A stretch of DNA of 64,000 nt, from assembly GCA_910585825.1 (NCBI GenBank), contig CAJUEY010000001.1, positions 62,001-126,000 of the forward strand. The letters are read 5' to 3'. A program made the translations under genes and the position numbers. A model generated the notes under the pieces. It did no database searches. It was not told where the DNA came from and was given only the letters and a program-made list of their open reading frames with translations. This document shows, one piece after another, positions 1 to 8,431 of this stretch (the stretch's first letter is position 1; each line of letters starts with the position of its first letter). The DNA is from an uncultured Lachnospiraceae bacterium. GTDB lineage: Bacteria; Bacillota; Clostridia; Lachnospirales; Lachnospiraceae.

Positions 1-179
1 GTTCAGGTGTGGAAAATACGGCGGTCCGGCAGAAGATTGTCCGGAAAGTGGAAACAGAAGATGCGTCTCTGGTGAAAAAAGTAGCGGAAAGTTTAAGTTT
101 CGGATATGAGTATAACGGAAAAATTCTTTATCCGGAAAAAATCGGAATTTATGTGAAAAAGAAAGAAGAGAACAAATAA
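1..179 (+). CDS. C-terminal fragment of an upstream gene, unknown function
   Basis: An open frame enters at the left edge (codons in phase with position 3) and stops at TAA 177-179. About 58 residues are visible, ending in a lysine/glutamate-rich tail; a central stretch reads YNGKILYPEKIGIYV. I do not recognise the family. It lies 20 bp before the first Hsp70 gene, so it is probably an upstream member of the same operon. The start and most of the protein are outside the window. Confidence 0.6.
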   Translation, partial: SGVENTAVRQKIVRKVETEDASLVKKVAESLSFGYEYNGKILYPEKIGIYVKKKEENK

Positions 180-199
180 GAGGAAAGAGGTAAAGAATC

Positions 200-1957
200 A
201 TGGAAAATAAAGCGTTTGGCATAGACCTTGGAACGACATATTCCTGTATCAGTTATGTAGATGATATTTCAGGGGAGCCGGTTGTAGTAGATAACAGCGA
301 GGGAACGAACGTAACCCCGTCGATTGTATGTTTTGAGGATGATGAGACAATTGTTGTCGGAGATGTGGCGAAAGAAACAGCGGTGGTATCGCCGGATGCC
401 ACCTGTGAATTTGTAAAGAGAAGGATGGGTGTTGATGCACTGGCGATTACATATAACGGAATTGATTATTCTCCGGAGCAGATTTCCTCGCTGATTTTAA
501 AGAAACTGGTGAAAGATGCGGAAGCTGCGTTGGATACAGAGATTAAAGATGTTGTGATTACCTGTCCGGCGTATTTTGGAATTGCAGAGAAAACAGCGAC
601 GGAAAATGCCGGAAAAATGGCCGGATTAAACGTTATGGAGATCATCAACGAGCCAACGGCGGCCGCATTGTGTTACGGAAGCCTGCGGGATGTGGAGGAC
701 AAAACGATTCTGGTGTATGATCTGGGCGGAGGAACGTTTGACGTAACGATTATCCGTGTAACGCCGGAAGAAATCGTGGCGATTGCCACAGACGGGGATC
801 ATCAGTTAGGCGGAAAGGACTGGGATACGGCGCTTATGAATTATCTGGAAGACGTATTCCGGGATCAGAAAGAGTTTGAAGGAGAATTTGATCTGGAAGC
901 CCAGCAGGACCTCCGCCTGCGTGCAGAAAAAGCAAAGCAGCAGCTGACCGGAAAATCCAAAACAAAAGTGATTGTACAGGCTGACGGCATAAAGGCAAAT
1001 ATCGAGCTGACAAGAGAAGCGTTTGATGAAACGACAAGCTCTCTGCTCAGTCAGACACTGGAAAAAACAGAGGATGCGATTGCTGCAGCGAAGGAAAAAG
1101 GAGTGGAAAAAATTGACGAGATTATTCTGGTAGGCGGTTCCTGTAAAATGCCGCAGGTAAAAACTGCCGTGGAAAAAGCATATCCCGATATTCCGATTAA
1201 AATGTTTGAACCGAATGAAGCTGTGGCAAAGGGAGCGGCGCTGCATGCAGAGTCTCTGGCAAAAGGGAGCGCTGAGCTGCAGAAGTGGAGAGATGAAATG
1301 GAAAAGATTATAGATATTATAAATAAAAAAGGAGAAGGCGGTAACACAATTGACATAACGGATGTTGAGAAGGGAACCATTTCTGAAGAGGATAAGAAAG
1401 AAATAGAAAATGAAATAGAAAAACAAGGCGGAGATATATCAAAAATTTCGTTTGGCCGTATTGGAGGCAATGTCAGTCAGCCGGTTTCGTCTCCATCAGG
1501 ACCCGTCTTGCGGAATATTACATCAAAGAGTTTTGGCGTTGAAATTGTAAGAGATGAAATGATTGACGGAAAAATGAAGACCGTTCCGAAAATTGCCAAT
1601 TTAATCAAAAAACAGGATGCGGTTCCTGTTACGATTTCTCAGGAATTTGGTACGGCGTATGCCAACATGGATAATGCGGAAATTGTGGTGTATGAGACGG
1701 ATGTTACGGAAGAAGTCTATGACATAGGAACAAATAAGGTATTGGGCACGGCGATTCTGGATCTTCCGCCGAATCTTCCGGCGGACGCTCCGATTCAGAT
1801 TACGTTTAGTCTTTCCACAGACGGACTGCTGTCGTTAAGAGGTGTGGATTTGACATCCAATAAGGAAATTACAGCGGAAATGAAATCAGATGCCATTTTG
1901 ACCGAAGAAGAAGTGGCGGAACAGACGCAGGCATTAAAGGGTCTGAAGTTAAATTAA
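200..1957 (+). CDS. Hsp70-family chaperone (DnaK-like, lid-less)
   Basis: Cytoplasmic ATP-dependent chaperone-type protein of 585 residues. The actin-like ATPase domain (about 1-360) shows the phosphate-1 motif GIDLGTTYSC near residue 8, NEPTAAAL near 150, phosphate-2 motif DLGGGTFDVT near 174 and the adenosine motif ILVGGSCKMP near 313. A charged low-complexity linker (about 370-435) leads to a beta-type substrate-binding domain that ends without the usual helical lid, so it is shorter than housekeeping DnaK (about 610-640). Start ATG 200 follows GAGGAAAGAGG. It is followed after 26 bp by a second Hsp70 fused to vWA and then by a J-like protein, which suggests a dedicated chaperone set for this operon rather than the general heat-shock DnaK. 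No GrpE or CIRCE-like site was seen. Family sure; role inferred. Confidence 0.93.
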   Translation: MENKAFGIDLGTTYSCISYVDDISGEPVVVDNSEGTNVTPSIVCFEDDETIVVGDVAKETAVVSPDATCEFVKRRMGVDALAITYNGIDYSPEQISSLILKKLVKDAEAALDTEIKDVVITCPAYFGIAEKTATENAGKMAGLNVMEIINEPTAAALCYGSLRDVEDKTILVYDLGGGTFDVTIIRVTPEEIVAIATDGDHQLGGKDWDTALMNYLEDVFRDQKEFEGEFDLEAQQDLRLRAEKAKQQLTGKSKTKVIVQADGIKANIELTREAFDETTSSLLSQTLEKTEDAIAAAKEKGVEKIDEIILVGGSCKMPQVKTAVEKAYPDIPIKMFEPNEAVAKGAALHAESLAKGSAELQKWRDEMEKIIDIINKKGEGGNTIDITDVEKGTISEEDKKEIENEIEKQGGDISKISFGRIGGNVSQPVSSPSGPVLRNITSKSFGVEIVRDEMIDGKMKTVPKIANLIKKQDAVPVTISQEFGTAYANMDNAEIVVYETDVTEEVYDIGTNKVLGTAILDLPPNLPADAPIQITFSLSTDGLLSLRGVDLTSNKEITAEMKSDAILTEEEVAEQTQALKGLKLN

Positions 1958-1983
1958 AAATACAGACAGGCAGGGAAAATGGA

Positions 1984-4083
1984 ATGAGAGTGGGAATTGA
2001 TCTTGGTACGACATATTGTGCCATAGCATATATAGATCCAAAAACGGGAAAAGCAAAGGTAATTAAAAACAGCGAGGGGAAATCGATTACGCCTTCTGTA
2101 CTTTATTTCGCTCCTGACGGGACAATTCTGCATGGAGAAGAGGCAAAAGCATATGTGGAGGAAGGTTCGGAACGAACCGCTAATTATTTTAAATATTATA
2201 TGGGCGATGAATCCTACAGTGTTTATCAGAATCACAGAGAATATACCGCAATCGATCTTTCAGCGGAGCTGTTAAAAGGCATTGTCAGAGAGGCAAAAGA
2301 AGAAATCGGTCAAAATATCTATGAGGCAGTCATTACCGTACCGGCATATTTCAACCATTTTCAGCGTCAGGCGACTATGAAAGCCGGACAGCAGGCGGGG
2401 CTTGAGGTGTTAAGCATTATCAGTGAGCCCACGGCGGCCGTATTTGCCTATGGGATTCATGGGAAGGGAACCAATCAGACGGTTCTTGTCTATGATCTGG
2501 GCGGCGGCACGTTTGACGTGACGATTGCCCGGATTACAGACGACAAAATCGATGTGCTGGGGACAGACGGCGATCACAGGCTGGGAGGAAAGAACTGGGA
2601 TGATGCGCTTTCCAATTACCTGTCGGATCTGTTTTACGAGGAATTCGGCGTAGACGTCAGCGCCGATACGGAAACAAATATTATGCTGCAGACGATTGCA
2701 GAAACAACCAAAAAGCAGCTTTCCGAAAAAAACAGCTGCAAGGCGGTAATCAACTGCGGAGGGCATAAGGGAATTTATGAAATTACCGGAGAAACTTTCG
2801 ACGAAGTGACATCTTACAATTTAAACCGGACAAAAGATATTATCGACAAGCTTTTGGGTGAACTTTCTATGAGCTGGAGTGAAATCGACGGTGTACTGCT
2901 GGTGGGAGGCTCCACACGGATGAAACAGGTCAAAACATATCTGACAGAAATGTGCGGCAAAGAGCCGATGAGCGGCGTAAATGTGGATGAAGCCGTGGCG
3001 CTTGGCGCAGCCATCCGGGCCAATATTGACTTAGACGGCAATACGACGTCGGCGGAAAGCGGCAGTCTTTTTTCCATTGGAGGAACGGTTGGAGCTCCGC
3101 GGTTTTCCATTGCGGGAGCAAAAAAAATCAGCGATGCGACGGCGCACAGTATGGGAATGATCGCCGTCAGCCAGGATGGGAAAGCGTTTGTAAACAGTAT
3201 TATGATAAAGAAAAATTCAGCCGTTCCGTCTGAAGTGACAAAACCCTATGAACTTGGCATTTCCAGACACCAGGAAAATCAACTGGAGGTTTATATGCTG
3301 CAGGGAGAGGAGGAGGAGCTTACATATCCATTGAACTGCACCGTACTGGGTAAGTATATTTTCACCGGCATTCAGAGGGGAAATCAGCGGAAAGAAGAAA
3401 TCAATGTAACATTTCTTTATGATGAAAACAATATCGTCAATGTGTCGGCCGTGCAGAAAAGAACGGGGACGCTTCTGGATTTGCGCATCGAAAAAGCGGA
3501 AGAAGATATGAGCTGGGTGGCTGGAAGTCCGAAGGACAGAATGAAAGAAACTGTTGTAAAGCCGGATGTGGCGGTGCTTTTGGCAATCGATCTGTCGGGC
3601 AGTATGTCCGGCGGGCGTTTAAGAGAGGCAAAAAAAGCGGCGACGAGTTTCGTCGGACAATTCGATATGGATTATACGGATATCGGAATTATTAATTTCT
3701 CGGATCAGACAAGATTATATCAGCCTCTCACAAAAGATACCGGAAGGCTGACGGCCAAAATTCAAAACTGGGAAATTGACGATGACGGATTGGGATATGG
3801 AAATGAAGCAGAACCTTTCTCTCTGGCATACGACGTTCTTCAAAAGGCGGATGTAGACGTGAAGTATCTGGTCGTTTTAACGGATGGGTACTGGGAGGAC
3901 GAGAGGGGAGCGATAAGCTGTGCAAAACGGTGCCATGCAAACAATATAGAAGTGATTGCGCTGGGATTTGGAGCTGCAAACAGAACATTTTTAGATGCGA
4001 TTGCATCCCAGAAAGATTTTTCGTCTTTTACGGATATATCACAGTTAGAAGCCACGCTGACAGGCATTGCCAAAATTATGTAA
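1984..4083 (+). CDS. Hsp70-von Willebrand factor A fusion protein
   Basis: A 699-residue cytoplasmic fusion. Residues 1-350 are an Hsp70 ATPase domain with GIDLGTTYCA at the N-terminus, YDLGGGTFDVT near 172 and LLVGGSTRMKQV near 303. Residues about 370-515 are a beta-rich Hsp70 substrate-binding-like segment. The C-terminus (about 530-699) is a vWA domain with an intact MIDAS motif, DLSGS at 536-540, and a later LTDGYW strand that fits the third metal loop. vWA domains bind partner proteins through a coordinated metal, so the fusion probably couples ATP-driven conformational change to partner docking. It sits 26 bp downstream of the stand-alone Hsp70 and 18 bp before the J-like protein. The fusion is continuous in one frame, with no sign of frameshift. 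Domain calls are confident; the partner is unknown. Confidence 0.92.
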   Translation: MRVGIDLGTTYCAIAYIDPKTGKAKVIKNSEGKSITPSVLYFAPDGTILHGEEAKAYVEEGSERTANYFKYYMGDESYSVYQNHREYTAIDLSAELLKGIVREAKEEIGQNIYEAVITVPAYFNHFQRQATMKAGQQAGLEVLSIISEPTAAVFAYGIHGKGTNQTVLVYDLGGGTFDVTIARITDDKIDVLGTDGDHRLGGKNWDDALSNYLSDLFYEEFGVDVSADTETNIMLQTIAETTKKQLSEKNSCKAVINCGGHKGIYEITGETFDEVTSYNLNRTKDIIDKLLGELSMSWSEIDGVLLVGGSTRMKQVKTYLTEMCGKEPMSGVNVDEAVALGAAIRANIDLDGNTTSAESGSLFSIGGTVGAPRFSIAGAKKISDATAHSMGMIAVSQDGKAFVNSIMIKKNSAVPSEVTKPYELGISRHQENQLEVYMLQGEEEELTYPLNCTVLGKYIFTGIQRGNQRKEEINVTFLYDENNIVNVSAVQKRTGTLLDLRIEKAEEDMSWVAGSPKDRMKETVVKPDVAVLLAIDLSGSMSGGRLREAKKAATSFVGQFDMDYTDIGIINFSDQTRLYQPLTKDTGRLTAKIQNWEIDDDGLGYGNEAEPFSLAYDVLQKADVDVKYLVVLTDGYWEDERGAISCAKRCHANNIEVIALGFGAANRTFLDAIASQKDFSSFTDISQLEATLTGIAKIM

Positions 4084-4101
4084 CAGTAAGGGGAGAAACA
4101 G

Positions 4102-7100
4102 ATGGGAAGAGGAGCCGATAATTATTATCTGATTCTGGAACTGGATTTTTTGAAACCGGAAACGGATGCTGCTGTCATAAAAAAAAGAATTGAAGAAAAG
4201 CAGCGGTTTTGGAATAAAAATGCAGAAGACAGAGAGCGCGGACCGAAGTACAAGCAGTATAAATCCTGGATTCCGAATATTGCCAAGACAATGGCGACAG
4301 AAGCCAAGCGCAATGAGGAAGCAAAAGATGCAGAGGAGTTTGTCAGACAGTGTCTGTCAGAAGAAATTAAACTTCTGGCAGGAAAAAAAGAAGTGGAGCA
4401 GTCTGTTGCGGAAGCAATGATGAAACGATGCCACATTTCGACAGAACTGACGGGGATTTTTGAAAAGCTGACAGGCATTCATATATTAAAAGGAACGCAG
4501 AAAGCGGAAGAAATCAAAAAAGAAGATCCAAATCCAAAGCCAATGGCATTTTCCAGATTTTCTAAATTAAAGGGCTCTGAAAAATATCTGGCGGTGTTGG
4601 GGAAAGAGGATTTATATCATTTTCTGGCGGACAGCGACGAGAGGTCGAATAGAATCGGAATGCAGAGTCTTTCCGGAGAAGAACTGCTCAGGGATCATCT
4701 GGCAAAAATCAAAGAGGCGTATAAGTATAACCGGGATAATGAGGGGACGGCAGTCAAAGAGCTGGCCTCTTTATGCGAAGATGTTTTTGAACCGGGTAAT
4801 CCGGCGAAAAAACAGGAGTATGACGGATATCTGGTCTGGAAACAAAAGGATGAGATTATTTCCAAAATGGTGGATCTTTCCGGAACCAATAAAAGGCTGG
4901 AAAAAGAGCAGCAGGGAGCGTTTGTAGATGCCCTGACGCAGATTTTGAAGAACAGAGATGAAGCAGTAAAAACGTTTAAACAGATATGTGTCTATAAAGA
5001 TATTGCTTTTTCCGGCATGGCGGAAACGGATAACCGAGTCGTCTGCGGACACTGTTTTGCCATGGTGGATATTTCCCACGGAGAGAAAAAATGCTCCTCC
5101 TGTGGGAGTGATCTTTATATGACATGTCCCAATCCAAAATGCAGAAAGGAAGTTCTTGCGTCCTCAAAGGCCTGCGGTCATTGCGGAATGGCAATGGATA
5201 CCGTGCAGAAAGTGGAGCAATTCTGCGGTTTTGCAAAAAAAGCAATTACCGGTATGGATATTGCAAAAGCAAGGAGTTATCTGGCAAAAGCGGATCAGTT
5301 ATTAAACGGATATGCGAAAACGGAAAGCTTAAAAGCAGAACTTGTAAAGCTGGAGCAGTCTTTTTCCAAAGAAATCGAGACTTTAGATGCATTTGTTGCA
5401 AAAAAAGCCTATTATCAGGCAAATCAGATTTTAAAAACAATTCAGCAGAAGGCTCCTACCGCGCAGATTTCAAATGCAGTTTTGATTGAAAACGCTGTGG
5501 CGGAGGCGGAAAGTCTATACAAATCCGCCGTTGCAAAGACGAGCGAAGGCGAACTGATACGCATCTGTTCTCAGATTGTAAATGTCTGTGCAGATTATCC
5601 GGGCGTAGACGCCTTGGTGTTAAAATTTCCGCCGAAACCGGTATCTCATGCAATGATTGAGACAGATACAAATACCTGCAGCAATATGCTGACCTGGGGA
5701 AAAAGCCCGTCAGAAGGAGAAATTTCTTATAAAATTATTCGGAAAGAAAATACAGCGGCGGCATCCATTCAAGATAAAGACGCTGTAGAAATCGGCATAG
5801 CGGGAATTCCTCGTTTTGTAGATGAAAAGATCAAGGCCGGCGTTGATTATTATTACAGTATTTATGCTATGAGGGCCGGCGTGGCGTCAGAGCCGACATT
5901 TGTCAACGGAGTCAATCTGGCAGAGATTATCCTGACAGGGAAGGAAGAAGGAGACGGCTATGTAAAAGCGGAGTGGAAGCCCATTGAGAAACCTGCGTAT
6001 GTGGAAGTCTGGAGACAGGAAGGGAAAGAAGCGCCCGCCTGGGGCAGAGGGGAGCAAATTGTGGTTTCCGGCAGCTCTTTTACAGATGATTCGGTAGAAA
6101 ACGATCATACCTACAGTTATGGGATTTTTGTGAATTACCAAATGGGTGGCAAAACAGTACGGACAAAAGGCGTGGATATTGCGCTGATTCCGGTTTCCGT
6201 GCCTGAGCCTGCAGAAAATATGACCATATCGCATATCGAAGACGATCTGTTTGAGGCGGAATGGAGCTTTGAAGGAAATGAGAAAATAGTCCTTTACTGC
6301 ACGGATCAGAGGACATCATTTCAGTATGGCGACATTGTGGATATTGAGAAAGTAAAGGAGAGGCTGCAGCCGTTGGATCTGATCTCATCTTCCAAAAACA
6401 GCTGCAGATTCCGCATCAAAGGAAAGCAGACGTATACTGTCATACCTGTGACGGTAAAACACAACACAGCAGTGATTGGCGAACATGCCGCAGCGGTAAA
6501 GCTGGAGAAAATTACGGTAAAAAGTACAGAGTGGATCAATTCTGATCTGCATATCCGTATCGAGTGGCCCGAGGATGCCGTATCGGTGCTTGTTTTGTAC
6601 GGAAATGATAATTATGCAAAAAGTCTGGAAGACCGTGTTGGGAAAACATCCCGCAGTATCAGCAAAAAGCAGTTTGAGGCAGATCAGGCGCTGATTCTGA
6701 AAAATATTGAAAAGAAAGATTACTATATTACATTATATTCCGCCTGCAGGGTGAACGGCGAGCTGATTTATTCGGAAGGGACAAGGCTTTCGTTTTCTAA
6801 TCGGCCGAAAGCGGATATTCAGTATACCATCCGGATAAAAGGCTTTTTAAGCAAACAGGTTGAGGTAGAATTTAAAAGCACTCATCCGTCTTTTCTGCTT
6901 CCGGATATTGATATCATATCCAAGCAGAATTCTGTTCCGGTCTATAGCAATTCCGGAAGCGTGGTGCGGCATATACCGGAACAAACTGTGGAAGGAAGCC
7001 ATACGGAAATATTTGATATGAAAAGCTTTCCGAAAGGAAGTTATATCAAAGCATTTTTTACGGATGAGAACCAAAATGACGAAATGAGCCTGCGTCCGGC

Positions 7101-7128
7101 GTACGGCACAAATTTTAAAGTGAACTGA
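4102..7128 (+). CDS. J-like / double zinc-ribbon / FN3-like scaffold protein
   Basis: A 1008-residue protein without signal peptide or membrane segment. The first 90 residues (NYYLILELDF followed by charged helices containing IEEKQRFW) resemble the divergent J-like or saposin-like N-termini found beside bacterial Hsp70 genes, but no HPD tripeptide is visible. Residues about 314-360 form two zinc ribbons with CGHC, CSSCG, CPNPKC and CGHCG knuckles. Next come helical, TPR-like segments (about 365-510) and several beta-sandwich, FN3-like modules up to the C-terminus. The order fits an adaptor that recruits Hsp70 and displays binding modules. Position directly after two Hsp70 genes supports a co-chaperone or client-adaptor role. 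The zinc ribbons are clear; the J-like and FN3-like calls are by resemblance only. Confidence 0.7.
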   Translation: MGRGADNYYLILELDFLKPETDAAVIKKRIEEKQRFWNKNAEDRERGPKYKQYKSWIPNIAKTMATEAKRNEEAKDAEEFVRQCLSEEIKLLAGKKEVEQSVAEAMMKRCHISTELTGIFEKLTGIHILKGTQKAEEIKKEDPNPKPMAFSRFSKLKGSEKYLAVLGKEDLYHFLADSDERSNRIGMQSLSGEELLRDHLAKIKEAYKYNRDNEGTAVKELASLCEDVFEPGNPAKKQEYDGYLVWKQKDEIISKMVDLSGTNKRLEKEQQGAFVDALTQILKNRDEAVKTFKQICVYKDIAFSGMAETDNRVVCGHCFAMVDISHGEKKCSSCGSDLYMTCPNPKCRKEVLASSKACGHCGMAMDTVQKVEQFCGFAKKAITGMDIAKARSYLAKADQLLNGYAKTESLKAELVKLEQSFSKEIETLDAFVAKKAYYQANQILKTIQQKAPTAQISNAVLIENAVAEAESLYKSAVAKTSEGELIRICSQIVNVCADYPGVDALVLKFPPKPVSHAMIETDTNTCSNMLTWGKSPSEGEISYKIIRKENTAAASIQDKDAVEIGIAGIPRFVDEKIKAGVDYYYSIYAMRAGVASEPTFVNGVNLAEIILTGKEEGDGYVKAEWKPIEKPAYVEVWRQEGKEAPAWGRGEQIVVSGSSFTDDSVENDHTYSYGIFVNYQMGGKTVRTKGVDIALIPVSVPEPAENMTISHIEDDLFEAEWSFEGNEKIVLYCTDQRTSFQYGDIVDIEKVKERLQPLDLISSSKNSCRFRIKGKQTYTVIPVTVKHNTAVIGEHAAAVKLEKITVKSTEWINSDLHIRIEWPEDAVSVLVLYGNDNYAKSLEDRVGKTSRSISKKQFEADQALILKNIEKKDYYITLYSACRVNGELIYSEGTRLSFSNRPKADIQYTIRIKGFLSKQVEVEFKSTHPSFLLPDIDIISKQNSVPVYSNSGSVVRHIPEQTVEGSHTEIFDMKSFPKGSYIKAFFTDENQNDEMSLRPAYGTNFKVN

Positions 7129-7159
7129 AAAAGACGGAACATACAGGAGGAAAAGAAAA

Positions 7160-8398
7160 ATGGCAAAGAAATATACGTGTCCCTATTGTTTTAAAGAACA
7201 TGATTTTGACGATGTGGAATTTCGGTGCGTCAACGGATTCTGCAGTGAAAAGGTACAGGATGAACAATATGCCCGGTATCTTGGTTTAAAAAAAGAATCC
7301 ATGCCAAAGACCAATGCGACGTTCTGCAGCAAAACCGTTCTTCCCAAATTATTTCGGGGGCATTATATGCCGATGTGGGAAAACTGTCCGTTTTGTGAGA
7401 CAAAAACATCAATCCGCGTTTGTCCGGACTGCCATAATGAGCTGCCGGAAGGGATTCAGGATAACGAAGATATGATTATTGCAATCGTCGGAAGCCGTGA
7501 TACAGGAAAAACGCATTTTATATCGGTACTGATTGACGAGCTGCAGAAGAGAATCTGTCCGAATGTGTTTAACGGAGTTTTCAATCCGATGAATGACGCT
7601 ATATATAAGCATTACAAAGAAAATTTCTATAATAAAGTATATATACAGAAACAGCTCCAGGATTTGACGGCTACGGCAAATCAAAGAGGAGAGACTGCTG
7701 TCAGAAAACCGCTGATTTTTGAAATGATGATTCCTTTGGATGAAAAAGGAAAGAAGGTTCGCAAATTTACTTTTGTATTTTATGATACGGCAGGAGAAGA
7801 TTTGAAAAATGAAGCAATTATGAAAACGGTAAACCGATACATTTGTAAAGCCGCCGGAATTATTTTTCTGCTAGATCCGCTTCAGATCATGGAGCTGCGG
7901 AACAATATGGATGATGAAGAAATCAAAAGCTCATCCTCGATTCTTGCAAATGAAATTGAACCCCAGGAAATGGTTCTGCAGAGAATTGCGAACGTAATAC
8001 GGGAGGAAAGAGGATTAAAAAAGACGCAGAAAATAAATGTGCCTACAGCAGTGGCGTTTTCCAAATTTGATGTGTTGAAACGGTTTTTCCCCAAAGGCAG
8101 CATTGTTTTGGAACCCTCCAGCTATTTGAGGGAAGGGCAGCTGGATAAAAGCGAGTGGTTTACCGTCAGCTGTGAAATTGAGGCAATGCTCAAGGAATGG
8201 GGCGCCGGTTCTTTTGCCAAAAACGTAGAAATGATTTTTGAAAAATATACCTATTGTACGGTGTCTGCATTGGGCCAACGGCCCGTTCTATCAAAAACAG
8301 GAGGCGCAAAAACGCTGGAAAGCGTGCCAAGGCCGCATCGCGTGGAAGATCCGTTTTTATGGTTGTTGAAGGAAAATAACATTATTAAGGAAAAATAA
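7160..8398 (+). CDS. Zinc-ribbon TRAFAC-type GTPase
   Basis: A 412-residue P-loop GTPase with N-terminal zinc knuckles: CPYC at residues 6-9 and CPFC followed by CPDC around 76-93. The P-loop is GSRDTGKT near 111-118, the Walker B/G3 segment is FYDTAGED near 208, a G4-like SKFD lies near 300, and VSALG near 368 may be G5. This resembles the GTPase partner of GAP1-type proteins in predicted bacterial conflict systems. The GAP1-like protein is the very next gene (33 bp downstream), which strongly supports the pairing. No membrane segment. The likely role is a nucleotide-dependent switch linking the upstream chaperone/scaffold proteins to downstream effectors. The GTPase assignment is secure; specificity for GTP over ATP is taken from the SKFD motif. 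Confidence 0.82.
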   Translation: MAKKYTCPYCFKEHDFDDVEFRCVNGFCSEKVQDEQYARYLGLKKESMPKTNATFCSKTVLPKLFRGHYMPMWENCPFCETKTSIRVCPDCHNELPEGIQDNEDMIIAIVGSRDTGKTHFISVLIDELQKRICPNVFNGVFNPMNDAIYKHYKENFYNKVYIQKQLQDLTATANQRGETAVRKPLIFEMMIPLDEKGKKVRKFTFVFYDTAGEDLKNEAIMKTVNRYICKAAGIIFLLDPLQIMELRNNMDDEEIKSSSSILANEIEPQEMVLQRIANVIREERGLKKTQKINVPTAVAFSKFDVLKRFFPKGSIVLEPSSYLREGQLDKSEWFTVSCEIEAMLKEWGAGSFAKNVEMIFEKYTYCTVSALGQRPVLSKTGGAKTLESVPRPHRVEDPFLWLLKENNIIKEK

Positions 8399-8431
8399 AA
8401 GGATATACAGCAGAAAAGTAAAGGAGGACGA

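Noticed and set aside
806..1426. 206-codon frame on the - strand opposite the Hsp70 gene
   Set aside because: Cys/Phe-rich shadow translation with no ribosome site, fully inside a well-supported Hsp70 gene.
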